From an uncultured Sulfitobacter sp. (GTDB lineage: Bacteria > Pseudomonadota > Alphaproteobacteria > Rhodobacterales > Rhodobacteraceae), in the NCBI GenBank assembly GCA_937138475.1, contig CAKZPD010000004.1:59622-123621 (forward strand): a DNA stretch of 64,000 nt. The letters are read 5' to 3'. Below the pieces are notes generated by a model. The model worked only from the letters and a program-made list of their open reading frames with translations. It was not told where the DNA came from and searched no databases. Each line of letters begins with the position of its first letter. Position 1 is the first letter of the stretch. The translations under genes were made by a program, and so were the position numbers. This document shows positions 28,093 to 35,584 of the stretch, in pieces.

Positions 28093-29585
28093 CAACCCAA
28101 GTCCGCGTTCCCACACTGGGCGAATCCGTAACCGAAGCAACCGTGGCCACATGGTTCAAGAAACCCGGCGACAGCGTTGCGGTGGATGAAATGCTGTGCG
28201 AGCTGGAAACCGACAAAGTGACCGTCGAAGTGCCAAGCCCCGTCGCCGGCACATTGACCGAACTGGTCGCCGCCGAGGGCGATACCGTCGGGGTTGACGC
28301 CCTGCTGGCCACCATCACCGAGGGGGCCGCCGCGACAACGTCAGAAACATCCAGCCCCGCCGCCCCTGCCCCGGCCCAACAAGACAGCGCCGCCGTTGAT
28401 GTCATGGTGCCAACCCTGGGCGAAAGCGTCAGCGAGGCAACCGTCAGCACCTGGTTCAAAGCCGTCGGCGACAGCGTCGCCCAGGACGAAATGCTGTGCG
28501 AGCTGGAAACCGACAAGGTCAGCGTCGAGGTGCCAAGCCCCGCCGCAGGTGTCTTGACCGAAATTCTGGCCCCCGAGGGAAGCACCGTGGCGGCCAACGG
28601 CAAGCTGGCAGTCATCGGCGGCGCCAGCGCCGCAGCCAGTGCCAGCGATGCCCCCAAGGCCCCGGCCGCATCCGCGCCCGCCGGCGGCAAAGACATCGAG
28701 AACGCCCCATCAGCCAAGAAGGCGATGGCCGAAGCAGGTCTGACCGCAGATGCCGTCACCGGCAGCGGACGCGACGGGCGGATCATGAAAGAAGATGTGG
28801 CCAAGGCGGTCGCAGCCGCCGCCACACAACCTGCCCCGGCGCCGGCCCCGGCCGCGCCGCGCGCGCCTGTCTCGGCTGATGACGCCAGCCGCGAAGAGCG
28901 CGTCAAGATGACCCGCCTGCGTCAGACCATCGCCAAGCGCCTAAAAGACAGCCAGAACACCGCCGCGATGTTGACCACCTATAACGAGGTCGACATGACC
29001 GAGGTGATGGCCCTGCGCAACGAATACAAAGACCTGTTCTTGAAAAAGCACGGGGTCAAGCTGGGCTTTATGTCGTTCTTTACCAAGGCGTGCTGCCATG
29101 CCCTGCGCGAAGTGCCCGAGGTCAACGCCGAAATCGACGGCACCGATATCGTCTATAAGAACTTCGTTCACATGGGGATTGCCGCCGGCACGCCCACGGG
29201 GTTGGTGGTTCCGGTCATCCGCGATGCCGATGCCATGTCCTTTGCCGATATCGAAAAGGCCATCGCCGAAAAAGGCGCCCGCGCCCGCGACGGCAAGCTG
29301 AGCATGGCGGAAATGCAGGGCGGCACCTTTACCATCTCGAACGGTGGGGTCTACGGCAGCCTTATGTCCTCGCCGATCCTGAACCCGCCGCAATCGGGTA
29401 TCCTGGGCATGCACAAGATCCAGGACCGCCCGATGGCCATCGGCGGCCAGGTGGTGATCCGCCCGATGATGTATCTGGCGCTCAGCTATGATCACCGGAT
29501 CGTTGACGGCAAAGGCGCGGTGACATTCCTGGTGCGCGTAAAAGAGGCGCTGGAAGATCCCCGCCGTTTGTTGATGGATCTGTAA
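28089..29585 (+). CDS. sucB: 2-oxoglutarate dehydrogenase E2 with two lipoyl domains
   Basis: Dihydrolipoyl succinyltransferase, core of the 2-oxoglutarate dehydrogenase complex. Residues 1-80 and about 103-178 are two lipoyl domains, each with the lipoylated Lys in ELETDKV. A peripheral-subunit-binding domain ([11 protein letters not shown] to [11 protein letters not shown]) and the catalytic domain with [13 protein letters not shown] follow, linked by Ala/Pro-rich hinges. E. coli SucB has one lipoyl domain. The 498-residue length fits the two-domain form seen in some alphaproteobacteria. The lipoyl domains are nearly identical at DNA level around the lysine. Confidence 0.97.
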   Translation: MTTQVRVPTLGESVTEATVATWFKKPGDSVAVDEMLCELETDKVTVEVPSPVAGTLTELVAAEGDTVGVDALLATITEGAAATTSETSSPAAPAPAQQDSAAVDVMVPTLGESVSEATVSTWFKAVGDSVAQDEMLCELETDKVSVEVPSPAAGVLTEILAPEGSTVAANGKLAVIGGASAAASASDAPKAPAASAPAGGKDIENAPSAKKAMAEAGLTADAVTGSGRDGRIMKEDVAKAVAAAATQPAPAPAPAAPRAPVSADDASREERVKMTRLRQTIAKRLKDSQNTAAMLTTYNEVDMTEVMALRNEYKDLFLKKHGVKLGFMSFFTKACCHALREVPEVNAEIDGTDIVYKNFVHMGIAAGTPTGLVVPVIRDADAMSFADIEKAIAEKGARARDGKLSMAEMQGGTFTISNGGVYGSLMSSPILNPPQSGILGMHKIQDRPMAIGGQVVIRPMMYLALSYDHRIVDGKGAVTFLVRVKEALEDPRRLLMDL

Positions 29586-29621
29586 ACGCCCGTTGGAAAA
29601 GCCAAGGCTTTGCGTCAGGAT

Positions 29622-29651
29622 GCAAGGGCGGGCACCCACGCCCGACCTTGC
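29622..29651 (+). terminator. Hairpin downstream of sucB
   Basis: Twelve-nt arms (GCAAGGGCGGGC and GCCCGACCTTGC, one mismatch) enclose an ACCCAC loop, followed by ATTTGAC. It lies 36 bp after sucB and 23 bp before the first MAPEG gene. It may partly terminate, lowering expression of the downstream genes. Confidence 0.5.
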
Positions 29652-29674
29652 ATTTGACAAAAGGACATTACGCC

Positions 29675-30058
29675 ATGACAGAACTTAGCATTCTTGCCAG
29701 TTACGGGCTTTTGGTGATCGTAACCTTGCTGCTGCAAGCCACCGGCAGCATGCAGCAATTGGGCATCGGCTATCTGCTTTCCAGCCGCGATGACAGCCAC
29801 ACGATCACCGGCATGACCGCCCGCCTGAACCGGGCGCTTGATAATTCGGTGGTGGCCATGGCCCTGTTTGCGCCGGCGATCCTGCTTTTGGTCGTTACGG
29901 ACAGCACAACCGTGCAAACGCTGTTGCTGGCCAAAGCGTTCCTTATCGCCCGCGCCGTATATCTGCCCGCCTATGCCTTTGGCATCATCGGGCTGCGGTC
30001 TTTGGCCTGGACCGTGGGATTTGTTTCGACCGCTTTGCTTTATTTTCTGGCCCTTTGA
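29675..30058 (+). CDS. MAPEG-family membrane protein (first of a pair)
   Basis: A 127-residue integral membrane protein with four predicted helices, starting LASYGLLVIVTLLLQATGS and ending FVSTALLYFLAL, with the MAPEG-like AYLPAYAFG-type region (RAVYLPAYAFGIIGLRS). Bacterial MAPEG proteins include glutathione-dependent enzymes but most are uncharacterised. The ATG at 29675 has an AAAGGA site. It sits between sucB and lpd, and its stop overlaps the start of the second MAPEG gene. Confidence 0.85.
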   Translation: MTELSILASYGLLVIVTLLLQATGSMQQLGIGYLLSSRDDSHTITGMTARLNRALDNSVVAMALFAPAILLLVVTDSTTVQTLLLAKAFLIARAVYLPAYAFGIIGLRSLAWTVGFVSTALLYFLAL

Positions 30059-30468
30059 TGCAGCACGAACTGACAGCCCTGACCCTTGCCGCGTTGCTTC
30101 AGGCGGTGCAATTCGCGTTGATGGCGGTGCCGGCCAATCTTGAACTGGGGCCGGGCAAAACCATGTCGCCGCGCGATCGCCCCCGGCTGGGCGGTGAATT
30201 GATTGACCTGGTGTCGCTGCGCACCGCCCGGTTGTTCCGCGCCTTTAACAACCACTTTGAGGCGCTGATCCTTTTCACCATCGCCTGTCTGGTCGTGCAT
30301 CTTGGCGACCAGTCCAGCGCGTTTACCGCGCTTTGCGCCTATGGCTATCTGGGCGCCCGCGTCCTTTATATCCCGGCCTATGCCTTTGGCTGGACCCCCT
30401 GGCGTTCGGTCTTTTGGGGGGTCGGGTTTGCCGCCACTTGCGCCATGCTGGTGGCCGCATTGATTTGA
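30058..30468 (+). CDS. MAPEG-family membrane protein (second of a pair)
   Basis: A 136-residue membrane protein with the family region RLFRAFNNHFEALILFTIA and RVLYIPAYAFGWTPWRSVFW. The start codon overlaps the stop of the preceding MAPEG gene (TGATG), so the pair is translationally coupled and may form a hetero-oligomer; that is inference. lpd follows 36 bp later. Confidence 0.88.
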   Translation: MQHELTALTLAALLQAVQFALMAVPANLELGPGKTMSPRDRPRLGGELIDLVSLRTARLFRAFNNHFEALILFTIACLVVHLGDQSSAFTALCAYGYLGARVLYIPAYAFGWTPWRSVFWGVGFAATCAMLVAALI

Positions 30469-30504
30469 ATACTGCGCAGAACGCAGCAACGAAGGAGACA
30501 GGAC

Positions 30505-31893
30505 ATGTCCAACTATGACGTCATCATCATCGGTGCAGGCCCCGGCGGCTATGTCGCGGCGATCCGCTGTGCGCAGCTGGGTCTGAAAACCGCTTGTGTT
30601 GAAGGGCGCGAAACCCTTGGCGGCACCTGTCTGAACGTCGGTTGTATCCCGTCCAAAGCGCTTTTGCATGCCTCGCATATGCTGCACGAGGCCGAGCACA
30701 ACTTTGCCACCATGGGCCTCAAGGGCAAGGCACCCACCGTGGATTGGGCGCAGATGCTGGCCTATAAAGATGACACAATTTCGACCAATACCAAGGGCAT
30801 CGAATTCCTGTTCAAAAAGAACAAGGTGGATTGGATCAAGGGCTGGGCCTCAATCCCCAAGGCCGGCCAGGTTCAGGTCGGGGACGATATCCACGAGGCC
30901 AAGAATATCATCATCGCCTCTGGGTCCGAACCGGCCAGCCTGCCCGGCGTGGAAATCGACGAAAAGATCGTTGTGACATCAACCGGCGCGCTGGAACTGG
31001 GCAAGATCCCCAAAAGCATGGTGGTGATTGGCGCCGGGGTGATCGGGCTTGAGCTGGGATCGGTTTATGCGCGCCTTGGCAGCAGCGTCACCGTGGTTGA
31101 ATATCTGGACGCGGTTACCCCCGGCATGGATGCCGAGGTTCAAAAAACCTTTCAGCGGATGCTGAAGAAACAGGGGCTGAATTTCGTGATGGGCGCGGCG
31201 GTGCAAAAAACCACCGCGACGAAAACCAAAGCCACTGTCAGCTATAAACTGCGCAAGGACGATAGCGAACACAGTCTGGATGCCGACGTTGTTCTGGTCG
31301 CCACCGGACGCAAGCCCAACACCGCCGGGCTGGGCCTTGACGGTCTGGGGGTTGAAATGACCAAACGCGGGCAGATCGCCGTGAACGACAGTTGGGAAAC
31401 ATCGGTCAAGGGGGTCTATGCCATTGGCGACGTGATCCAAGGCCCGATGCTGGCGCATAAGGCCGAAGACGAAGGCATGGCGGTGGCCGAGCAGATCGCC
31501 GGCAAACATGGGCATGTGAATTACGGCGTCATTCCGGGGGTGATCTATACCCACCCCGAGGTGGCCAGCGTTGGCCAGACCGAACAAGAGCTGAAAGAAG
31601 CCGGGCGTGCCTATAAGGTCGGCAAGTTCAGCTTTATGGGCAATGCCCGCGCCAAGGCCGTGTTTGCCGGGGACGGGTTTGTCAAAATTCTGGCCGACAA
31701 GGAAACCGATCGCATTCTGGGCGCCCATATCATCGGCCCTGCGGCGGGCGACATGATCCACGAAATCTGCGTCGCCATGGAATTTGGCGCATCTGCGCAG
31801 GATGTGGCGATGACCTGCCATGCCCACCCGACCTATTCCGAAGCGCTGCGCGAAGCGGCCCTGGCGTGCGGTGATGGCGCCATCCACATGTAG
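30505..31893 (+). CDS. lpd: Dihydrolipoyl dehydrogenase (E3)
   Basis: Flavoenzyme that reoxidises dihydrolipoamide, shared by 2-oxoglutarate and other 2-oxoacid dehydrogenase complexes. The 462 residues show the FAD motif [12 protein letters not shown], redox-active cysteines in [19 protein letters not shown], the NAD motif [13 protein letters not shown], and the catalytic His-Glu near the C-terminus in [15 protein letters not shown]. Last gene of the suc-lpd block; it converges with the PPOX gene with only 4 bp between the stops. Confidence 0.98.
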   Translation: MSNYDVIIIGAGPGGYVAAIRCAQLGLKTACVEGRETLGGTCLNVGCIPSKALLHASHMLHEAEHNFATMGLKGKAPTVDWAQMLAYKDDTISTNTKGIEFLFKKNKVDWIKGWASIPKAGQVQVGDDIHEAKNIIIASGSEPASLPGVEIDEKIVVTSTGALELGKIPKSMVVIGAGVIGLELGSVYARLGSSVTVVEYLDAVTPGMDAEVQKTFQRMLKKQGLNFVMGAAVQKTTATKTKATVSYKLRKDDSEHSLDADVVLVATGRKPNTAGLGLDGLGVEMTKRGQIAVNDSWETSVKGVYAIGDVIQGPMLAHKAEDEGMAVAEQIAGKHGHVNYGVIPGVIYTHPEVASVGQTEQELKEAGRAYKVGKFSFMGNARAKAVFAGDGFVKILADKETDRILGAHIIGPAAGDMIHEICVAMEFGASAQDVAMTCHAHPTYSEALREAALACGDGAIHM

Positions 31894-31897
31894 TGCG

Positions 31898-32503
31898 CTA
31901 CCACATGGTTTTTGCGGCGCGTGCCCCCCAGGATTGATCATAGGGGGCGCCGCCTTCCGCGCCGTTTGTCAGCTCGGCCAGGATATCGCCCATGCTGGGC
32001 AGATCGGGGGTTTGCCCGGCGGCCTGCCACAGCCCTGACCGCAAAAGCGCCCGCGCGCATTGGGAATATACCTCGGTCAGGGTGATCACGATCACCGTTG
32101 CCGGCTGTGTATCGCCCTTGGCGAACCGCTGGCGCAGCGCGGCATCTGCGGTGATCACCGCCTGCCCGTTGACCCGCACCACGTTGTTCGATCCGGCAAC
32201 GAAAAACATCAACGACACGCGCCCGTCGCGCACAATGTTGCGCAGGCTGTCCAGACGGTTGTTACCGCGCCAGTCGGGCATGGCCAGCGTCTTGGGATCC
32301 AGCACCTGCACCACCGGGCCATCGTCGCCGCGCGGGCTGGCATCGGTGCCTTCGGGGCCGACGGTGCTTAGCACGCAAAACCTTGAGGCCCCAACCCATT
32401 TGCCATAGCCGGGGCCCAGATGATCGGCCACCTTGCGCAGCGAAGGCGCCCCCGGCTGACCATAAAGCGTCTCAAGCGCGGCGATGCTGTCAATCGGGGT
32501 CAT
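31898..32503 (-). CDS. Pyridoxamine 5'-phosphate oxidase-like FMN protein
   Basis: A 201-residue protein of the PPOX split-barrel group, resembling the MSMEG_1061-type subfamily. Segments include GASRFCVLSTVGPEGTDASP and LRNIVRDGRVSLMFFVAGSNNVVRVNGQAVI. Such proteins bind FMN or related cofactors; the substrate is unknown. It is the last gene of the ftsE-ftsX-plsC operon, and its ATG overlaps the plsC stop (ATGA). Confidence 0.85.
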   Translation of the reverse strand: MTPIDSIAALETLYGQPGAPSLRKVADHLGPGYGKWVGASRFCVLSTVGPEGTDASPRGDDGPVVQVLDPKTLAMPDWRGNNRLDSLRNIVRDGRVSLMFFVAGSNNVVRVNGQAVITADAALRQRFAKGDTQPATVIVITLTEVYSQCARALLRSGLWQAAGQTPDLPSMGDILAELTNGAEGGAPYDQSWGARAAKTMW

Positions 32504-33222
32504 GATGGGTCAAATCCCGCCTCTTGCATCAGCGCATCCGAGCGCGCCTCGACCTGGGTTTCAAGGGTTTTCATAAAGACGTCGCGGGGTTGACCGGCGG
32601 GGATGGGCGGCAAAAACTCGATTACGGCAACACCCGGTTTGCGTAAAATACCGCGGCGCGGCCACAGCACCCCGACATTGGTGGCCACAGGATAACATGG
32701 CTGACCCATCTGTTGATACAAAATCCCGGTGCCGACCTTATAAGGCAGTTTGGCCCCCGGCGCGGTGCGGGTTCCCTGCGAATAAATAATCAGCTGGCCC
32801 GGCGCGCTTAGCCCCGCTTTGACGTCGCGCACCATCTTTTCAATCGCCGCGCCGCGTTTGCCACGATCAACCGCCACACAGTTCAAAAGCCGGGCATATT
32901 GCCCAACGATCGGGGTCCACAGGATTTCTTTTTTCATAATGAATTTGCCCGCCGGAAGGGCGGTGAAAATCATCAAGATATCCAGAAAGGATTGGTGTTT
33001 GGCCGCTACAAGGGCCTCGGCCGTGGGGGGGGCGCCGCGCACCTCGCAGCGGATGCCAACCATCCAGCGCGCGGTCCAGAACACATAGCGCGAATAGGTC
33101 TTGCAACAGGCATAGGCGCCGCGCCTGCTGAACAAAGCCCAAGGGGCAAAGGCCAGGCCGATCAGTGGCATCATCAGATACATCTGCACGATGAACAGAA
33201 CGGAACGGATATATTGGATCAT
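32500..33222 (-). CDS. plsC: 1-acyl-sn-glycerol-3-phosphate acyltransferase
   Basis: A 240-residue acyltransferase acylating the sn-2 position of lysophosphatidic acid at the inner membrane. It has an N-terminal hydrophobic anchor (VLFIVQMYLMMPLIGLAFA), the catalytic KHQSFLDI (HX4D) and YSQGTRTAPG, a variant of the usual EGTR block with Gln in place of Glu. The true start is the ATG at 33222, overlapping the ftsX stop; a much longer in-frame extension is antisense noise over ftsX. Confidence 0.9.
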   Translation of the reverse strand: MIQYIRSVLFIVQMYLMMPLIGLAFAPWALFSRRGAYACCKTYSRYVFWTARWMVGIRCEVRGAPPTAEALVAAKHQSFLDILMIFTALPAGKFIMKKEILWTPIVGQYARLLNCVAVDRGKRGAAIEKMVRDVKAGLSAPGQLIIYSQGTRTAPGAKLPYKVGTGILYQQMGQPCYPVATNVGVLWPRRGILRKPGVAVIEFLPPIPAGQPRDVFMKTLETQVEARSDALMQEAGFDPS

Positions 33223-34106
33223 GTCAGCCCCCCAAGCGCGCGGCGCGCCGCCAAAACAGTGGCCCCCAGGGCAACCCCCGCCGCCAGCAGCGGCACAGTC
33301 ATTGCCAGCCCCCAGCCCCAGCCTTCGGGGCGCAGCGATGTCAGAACCGCATTCGATGGCGCCGCAGGCACCAACAGCAGCGCGATCAGCGCCAAGGCCG
33401 TGCCTGCCGCCGCACCGACCAGCGCCCGCAAGCTGAACCGCCGCACAAAGGCCTGTTCGATAAAGCTGTCTCGGGCGCCAACCAGACGCAGCACCGCAAT
33501 CACGCCGGCATTGGCCGCCAGGGATGCCTGCGCGGCCAAAGTCACCACCGCAGCCATCGCCGCCGCGATCAAGACCGCGCTGATCCATCCCAGCAAGCGC
33601 AGACGTTTGGCCGCGCTGACCAAAGGCGCGCGCCAGTCTTGATGATCATCAAAAACCGCCGTGGGCACCTCGGCGGCAAGGCGCAGCCGCAGACCCTGCG
33701 CATCCAAGCCGTCCGGGCCGCTGTTGATCGCGATCAGCTGTGGCATCATCACCCCCTCAAGCGTTACCGCACTGCCCAACCACGGCGCCAACAGGGCCTG
33801 CTGCTCGGCCGCGCTCAGCGGGCGGGCGCTGCGCACGCCTTGGGTGGTTTCCAATATCCGCAGCGCCGCCGCCAGGTCGCGGGCGGCATCGGCGCCCGGC
33901 GCGACGCGCAGGGTGGCGCTTGTGGACAGGGCGCTGTCCCATTGGGCGGCCTGGCGCCCCGCAGCCATGGACAGCGACAAGGCCAAAACCGCCAGAAACG
34001 CCATGACCGCCGCTGTAAACACCGTCAGGCTTGCGGTGAATCCGCTTGGGGGAACGATACGATTCGCCTCTGGATCGCCTTTGATCTGGTCCAGCCAATA
34101 CATCAT
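33219..34106 (-). CDS. ftsX: Cell division protein FtsX
   Basis: Membrane subunit of the FtsEX complex, which activates cell-wall hydrolases at the septum. The 295 residues have an N-terminal cytoplasmic part, a first transmembrane helix (LTVFTAAVMAFLAVLALSLS), a periplasmic domain, and three C-terminal helices with the FtsX/MacB-type region VIAVLRLVGARDSFIEQAF. It overlaps both ftsE and plsC by 4 bp. Confidence 0.93.
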   Translation of the reverse strand: MMYWLDQIKGDPEANRIVPPSGFTASLTVFTAAVMAFLAVLALSLSMAAGRQAAQWDSALSTSATLRVAPGADAARDLAAALRILETTQGVRSARPLSAAEQQALLAPWLGSAVTLEGVMMPQLIAINSGPDGLDAQGLRLRLAAEVPTAVFDDHQDWRAPLVSAAKRLRLLGWISAVLIAAAMAAVVTLAAQASLAANAGVIAVLRLVGARDSFIEQAFVRRFSLRALVGAAAGTALALIALLLVPAAPSNAVLTSLRPEGWGWGLAMTVPLLAAGVALGATVLAARRALGGLT

Positions 34107-34780
34107 AGATCTGCCCCCGCTGCCTGAATGTCGCCATTGGCGATGCGCAACACACGCGCCTGAATCTGGCTTTTGGCGGCGCGGATCAGGCTCATGTCAT
34201 GGGTGGCGATCAACACCGTCTTGCCCATTTTGTTCAGCTCGACCAACAGGCGCAGGATTCGCTGGGACATTTCCCAATCGACGTTGCCGGTGGGTTCATC
34301 CACCAGCACCACTTCGGGCGACATGATCACCGCGCGGGCCAGGGCGGCGCGCTGACGTTCACCGCCCGACAATTGTGCAGGCATCGCCTCGGCGCGGGCG
34401 CTTAACCCCACCCAGGCCAACAGCTCTTCGAGGTCCGAACCGGCAATTTCCGCATGACGGCCCGAAACGCTTAGCGGCAGGGCGACATTTTCGCGGATGC
34501 TGAGATGATCCAGGAATTGGCAATCTTGGTGCACAACGCCAACTTTGCGGCGCAGCAAGGCAATGGCGTCCCGGTCCAGCGTGGCAACGTCTTTGCCCAA
34601 AAGGCGCACCTGCCCGGCGGTTGGCGCCAGCGCCCCATAACACAGCCGCATCAGCGTGGTCTTGCCAGCACCAGAGGGGCCCGTCAAAAAGTGGAACGAT
34701 CCTTTGGCAAGATGCGCTGTGACCCCGCTGAACAGCGCCGCCCCATCATACCCATACCCGACATTTTCCAGCTCGATCAC
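34103..34780 (-). CDS. ftsE: Cell division ATP-binding protein FtsE
   Basis: ABC-type ATPase partner of FtsX. The 225-residue protein has Walker A GPSGAGKTTLM, Q-loop VVHQDCQFLDHL, signature LSGGERQRAALARA, Walker B VVLVDEPTGNVD and the H-loop ATHD. I use the GTG at 34780 (GTG-ATC-GAG); a TTG two codons upstream is the alternative. First gene of the ftsEX-plsC-PPOX operon, divergent from the zinc-ribbon gene. Confidence 0.94.
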   Translation of the reverse strand: MIELENVGYGYDGAALFSGVTAHLAKGSFHFLTGPSGAGKTTLMRLCYGALAPTAGQVRLLGKDVATLDRDAIALLRRKVGVVHQDCQFLDHLSIRENVALPLSVSGRHAEIAGSDLEELLAWVGLSARAEAMPAQLSGGERQRAALARAVIMSPEVVLVDEPTGNVDWEMSQRILRLLVELNKMGKTVLIATHDMSLIRAAKSQIQARVLRIANGDIQAAGADL

Positions 34781-34932
34781 GCGCAAACCCCACCCAAGTG
34801 TTGCGCCCGTTCTGCCCCAGCTTCACGCAGGTTTCAATGGACCACCCGGCCCCATCGGCCAGTTAACGCTTTTCCACCGGCCAGCTTGCCCATATGCTGG
34901 GATCAGATACGGATCGTAACCCGAGGCCCGAC

Positions 34933-35577
34933 ATGCGGATAGAATGTCCCAATTGCATGGCACAATACGAGGTGCCCCAAGACGCCCTGCCCCAGACAGG
35001 GCGCGATGTGCAATGTTCAAGTTGCGATCACAGCTGGTTCCAAAAGCATCCCGGCCTGGTGGAAACCACACCGCCCGCGGCGCGCAAAACGCCAAAGGCG
35101 CCCGATGGCCCAGCGGCCACCGATGATACCGGCGGCCCCAGCGCGGCCAAGGCCACGGATCAACCCGCGCGCAGGTCGCTTGATCCTGCGGTGGCTGATA
35201 TCCTGCAAGAAGAGGCCGCCTTTGAGGCCAAGGCCCGCGCCAAAGAGGCCGCCCCGCTTGAGACGCAAACAGATCTGGGCCTTGCCCAAACCGCACCGGC
35301 GCAGCCCGAAAAGCCGGCGGCGCCAATGTCTGACAGCCTGCCCGATGTGGACGCGTTGACCGCCACATTGGATCCGGTGGCCGCGCCCGCACGCGGGTTT
35401 CGCGCGGGGTTTTGGCTGATGCTGTCGCTTTGTGCGGGGGTCGCCGTGGTTTACGTTTATGCGGCGCAGATTTCACAAGCGGCCCCGGCGGTCAAACCGC
35501 TGCTTGAAACGTTCAGCAGCGTGATTGATCAGCTGCGCCTGTGGCTGTGGGACCAAGTGCAAAACAGCACCACCTAG
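34933..35577 (+). CDS. Zinc-ribbon protein with one transmembrane segment
   Basis: A 214-residue protein. Its N-terminus is an MJ0042-type zinc finger: IECPNCMAQYEVP and VQCSSCDHSWF. An Ala/Pro-rich linker follows, then a single transmembrane helix (GFWLMLSLCAGVAVVYVYA), giving a cytoplasmic finger and short periplasmic tail. Similar proteins lie beside ftsE in other alphaproteobacteria, from general knowledge. The ATG at 34933 is used because it directly precedes the first Cys pair. Function unknown; a cell-division or envelope role is inferred from position only. Confidence 0.82.
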   Translation: MRIECPNCMAQYEVPQDALPQTGRDVQCSSCDHSWFQKHPGLVETTPPAARKTPKAPDGPAATDDTGGPSAAKATDQPARRSLDPAVADILQEEAAFEAKARAKEAAPLETQTDLGLAQTAPAQPEKPAAPMSDSLPDVDALTATLDPVAAPARGFRAGFWLMLSLCAGVAVVYVYAAQISQAAPAVKPLLETFSSVIDQLRLWLWDQVQNSTT

Positions 35578-35584
35578 GCGCGGA

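Noticed and set aside
32500..33588. A 362-residue version of PlsC starting inside ftsX
   Set aside because: The extra N-terminus is frame noise over ftsX; the ATG at 33222 gives the family start and a normal 4-bp overlap.
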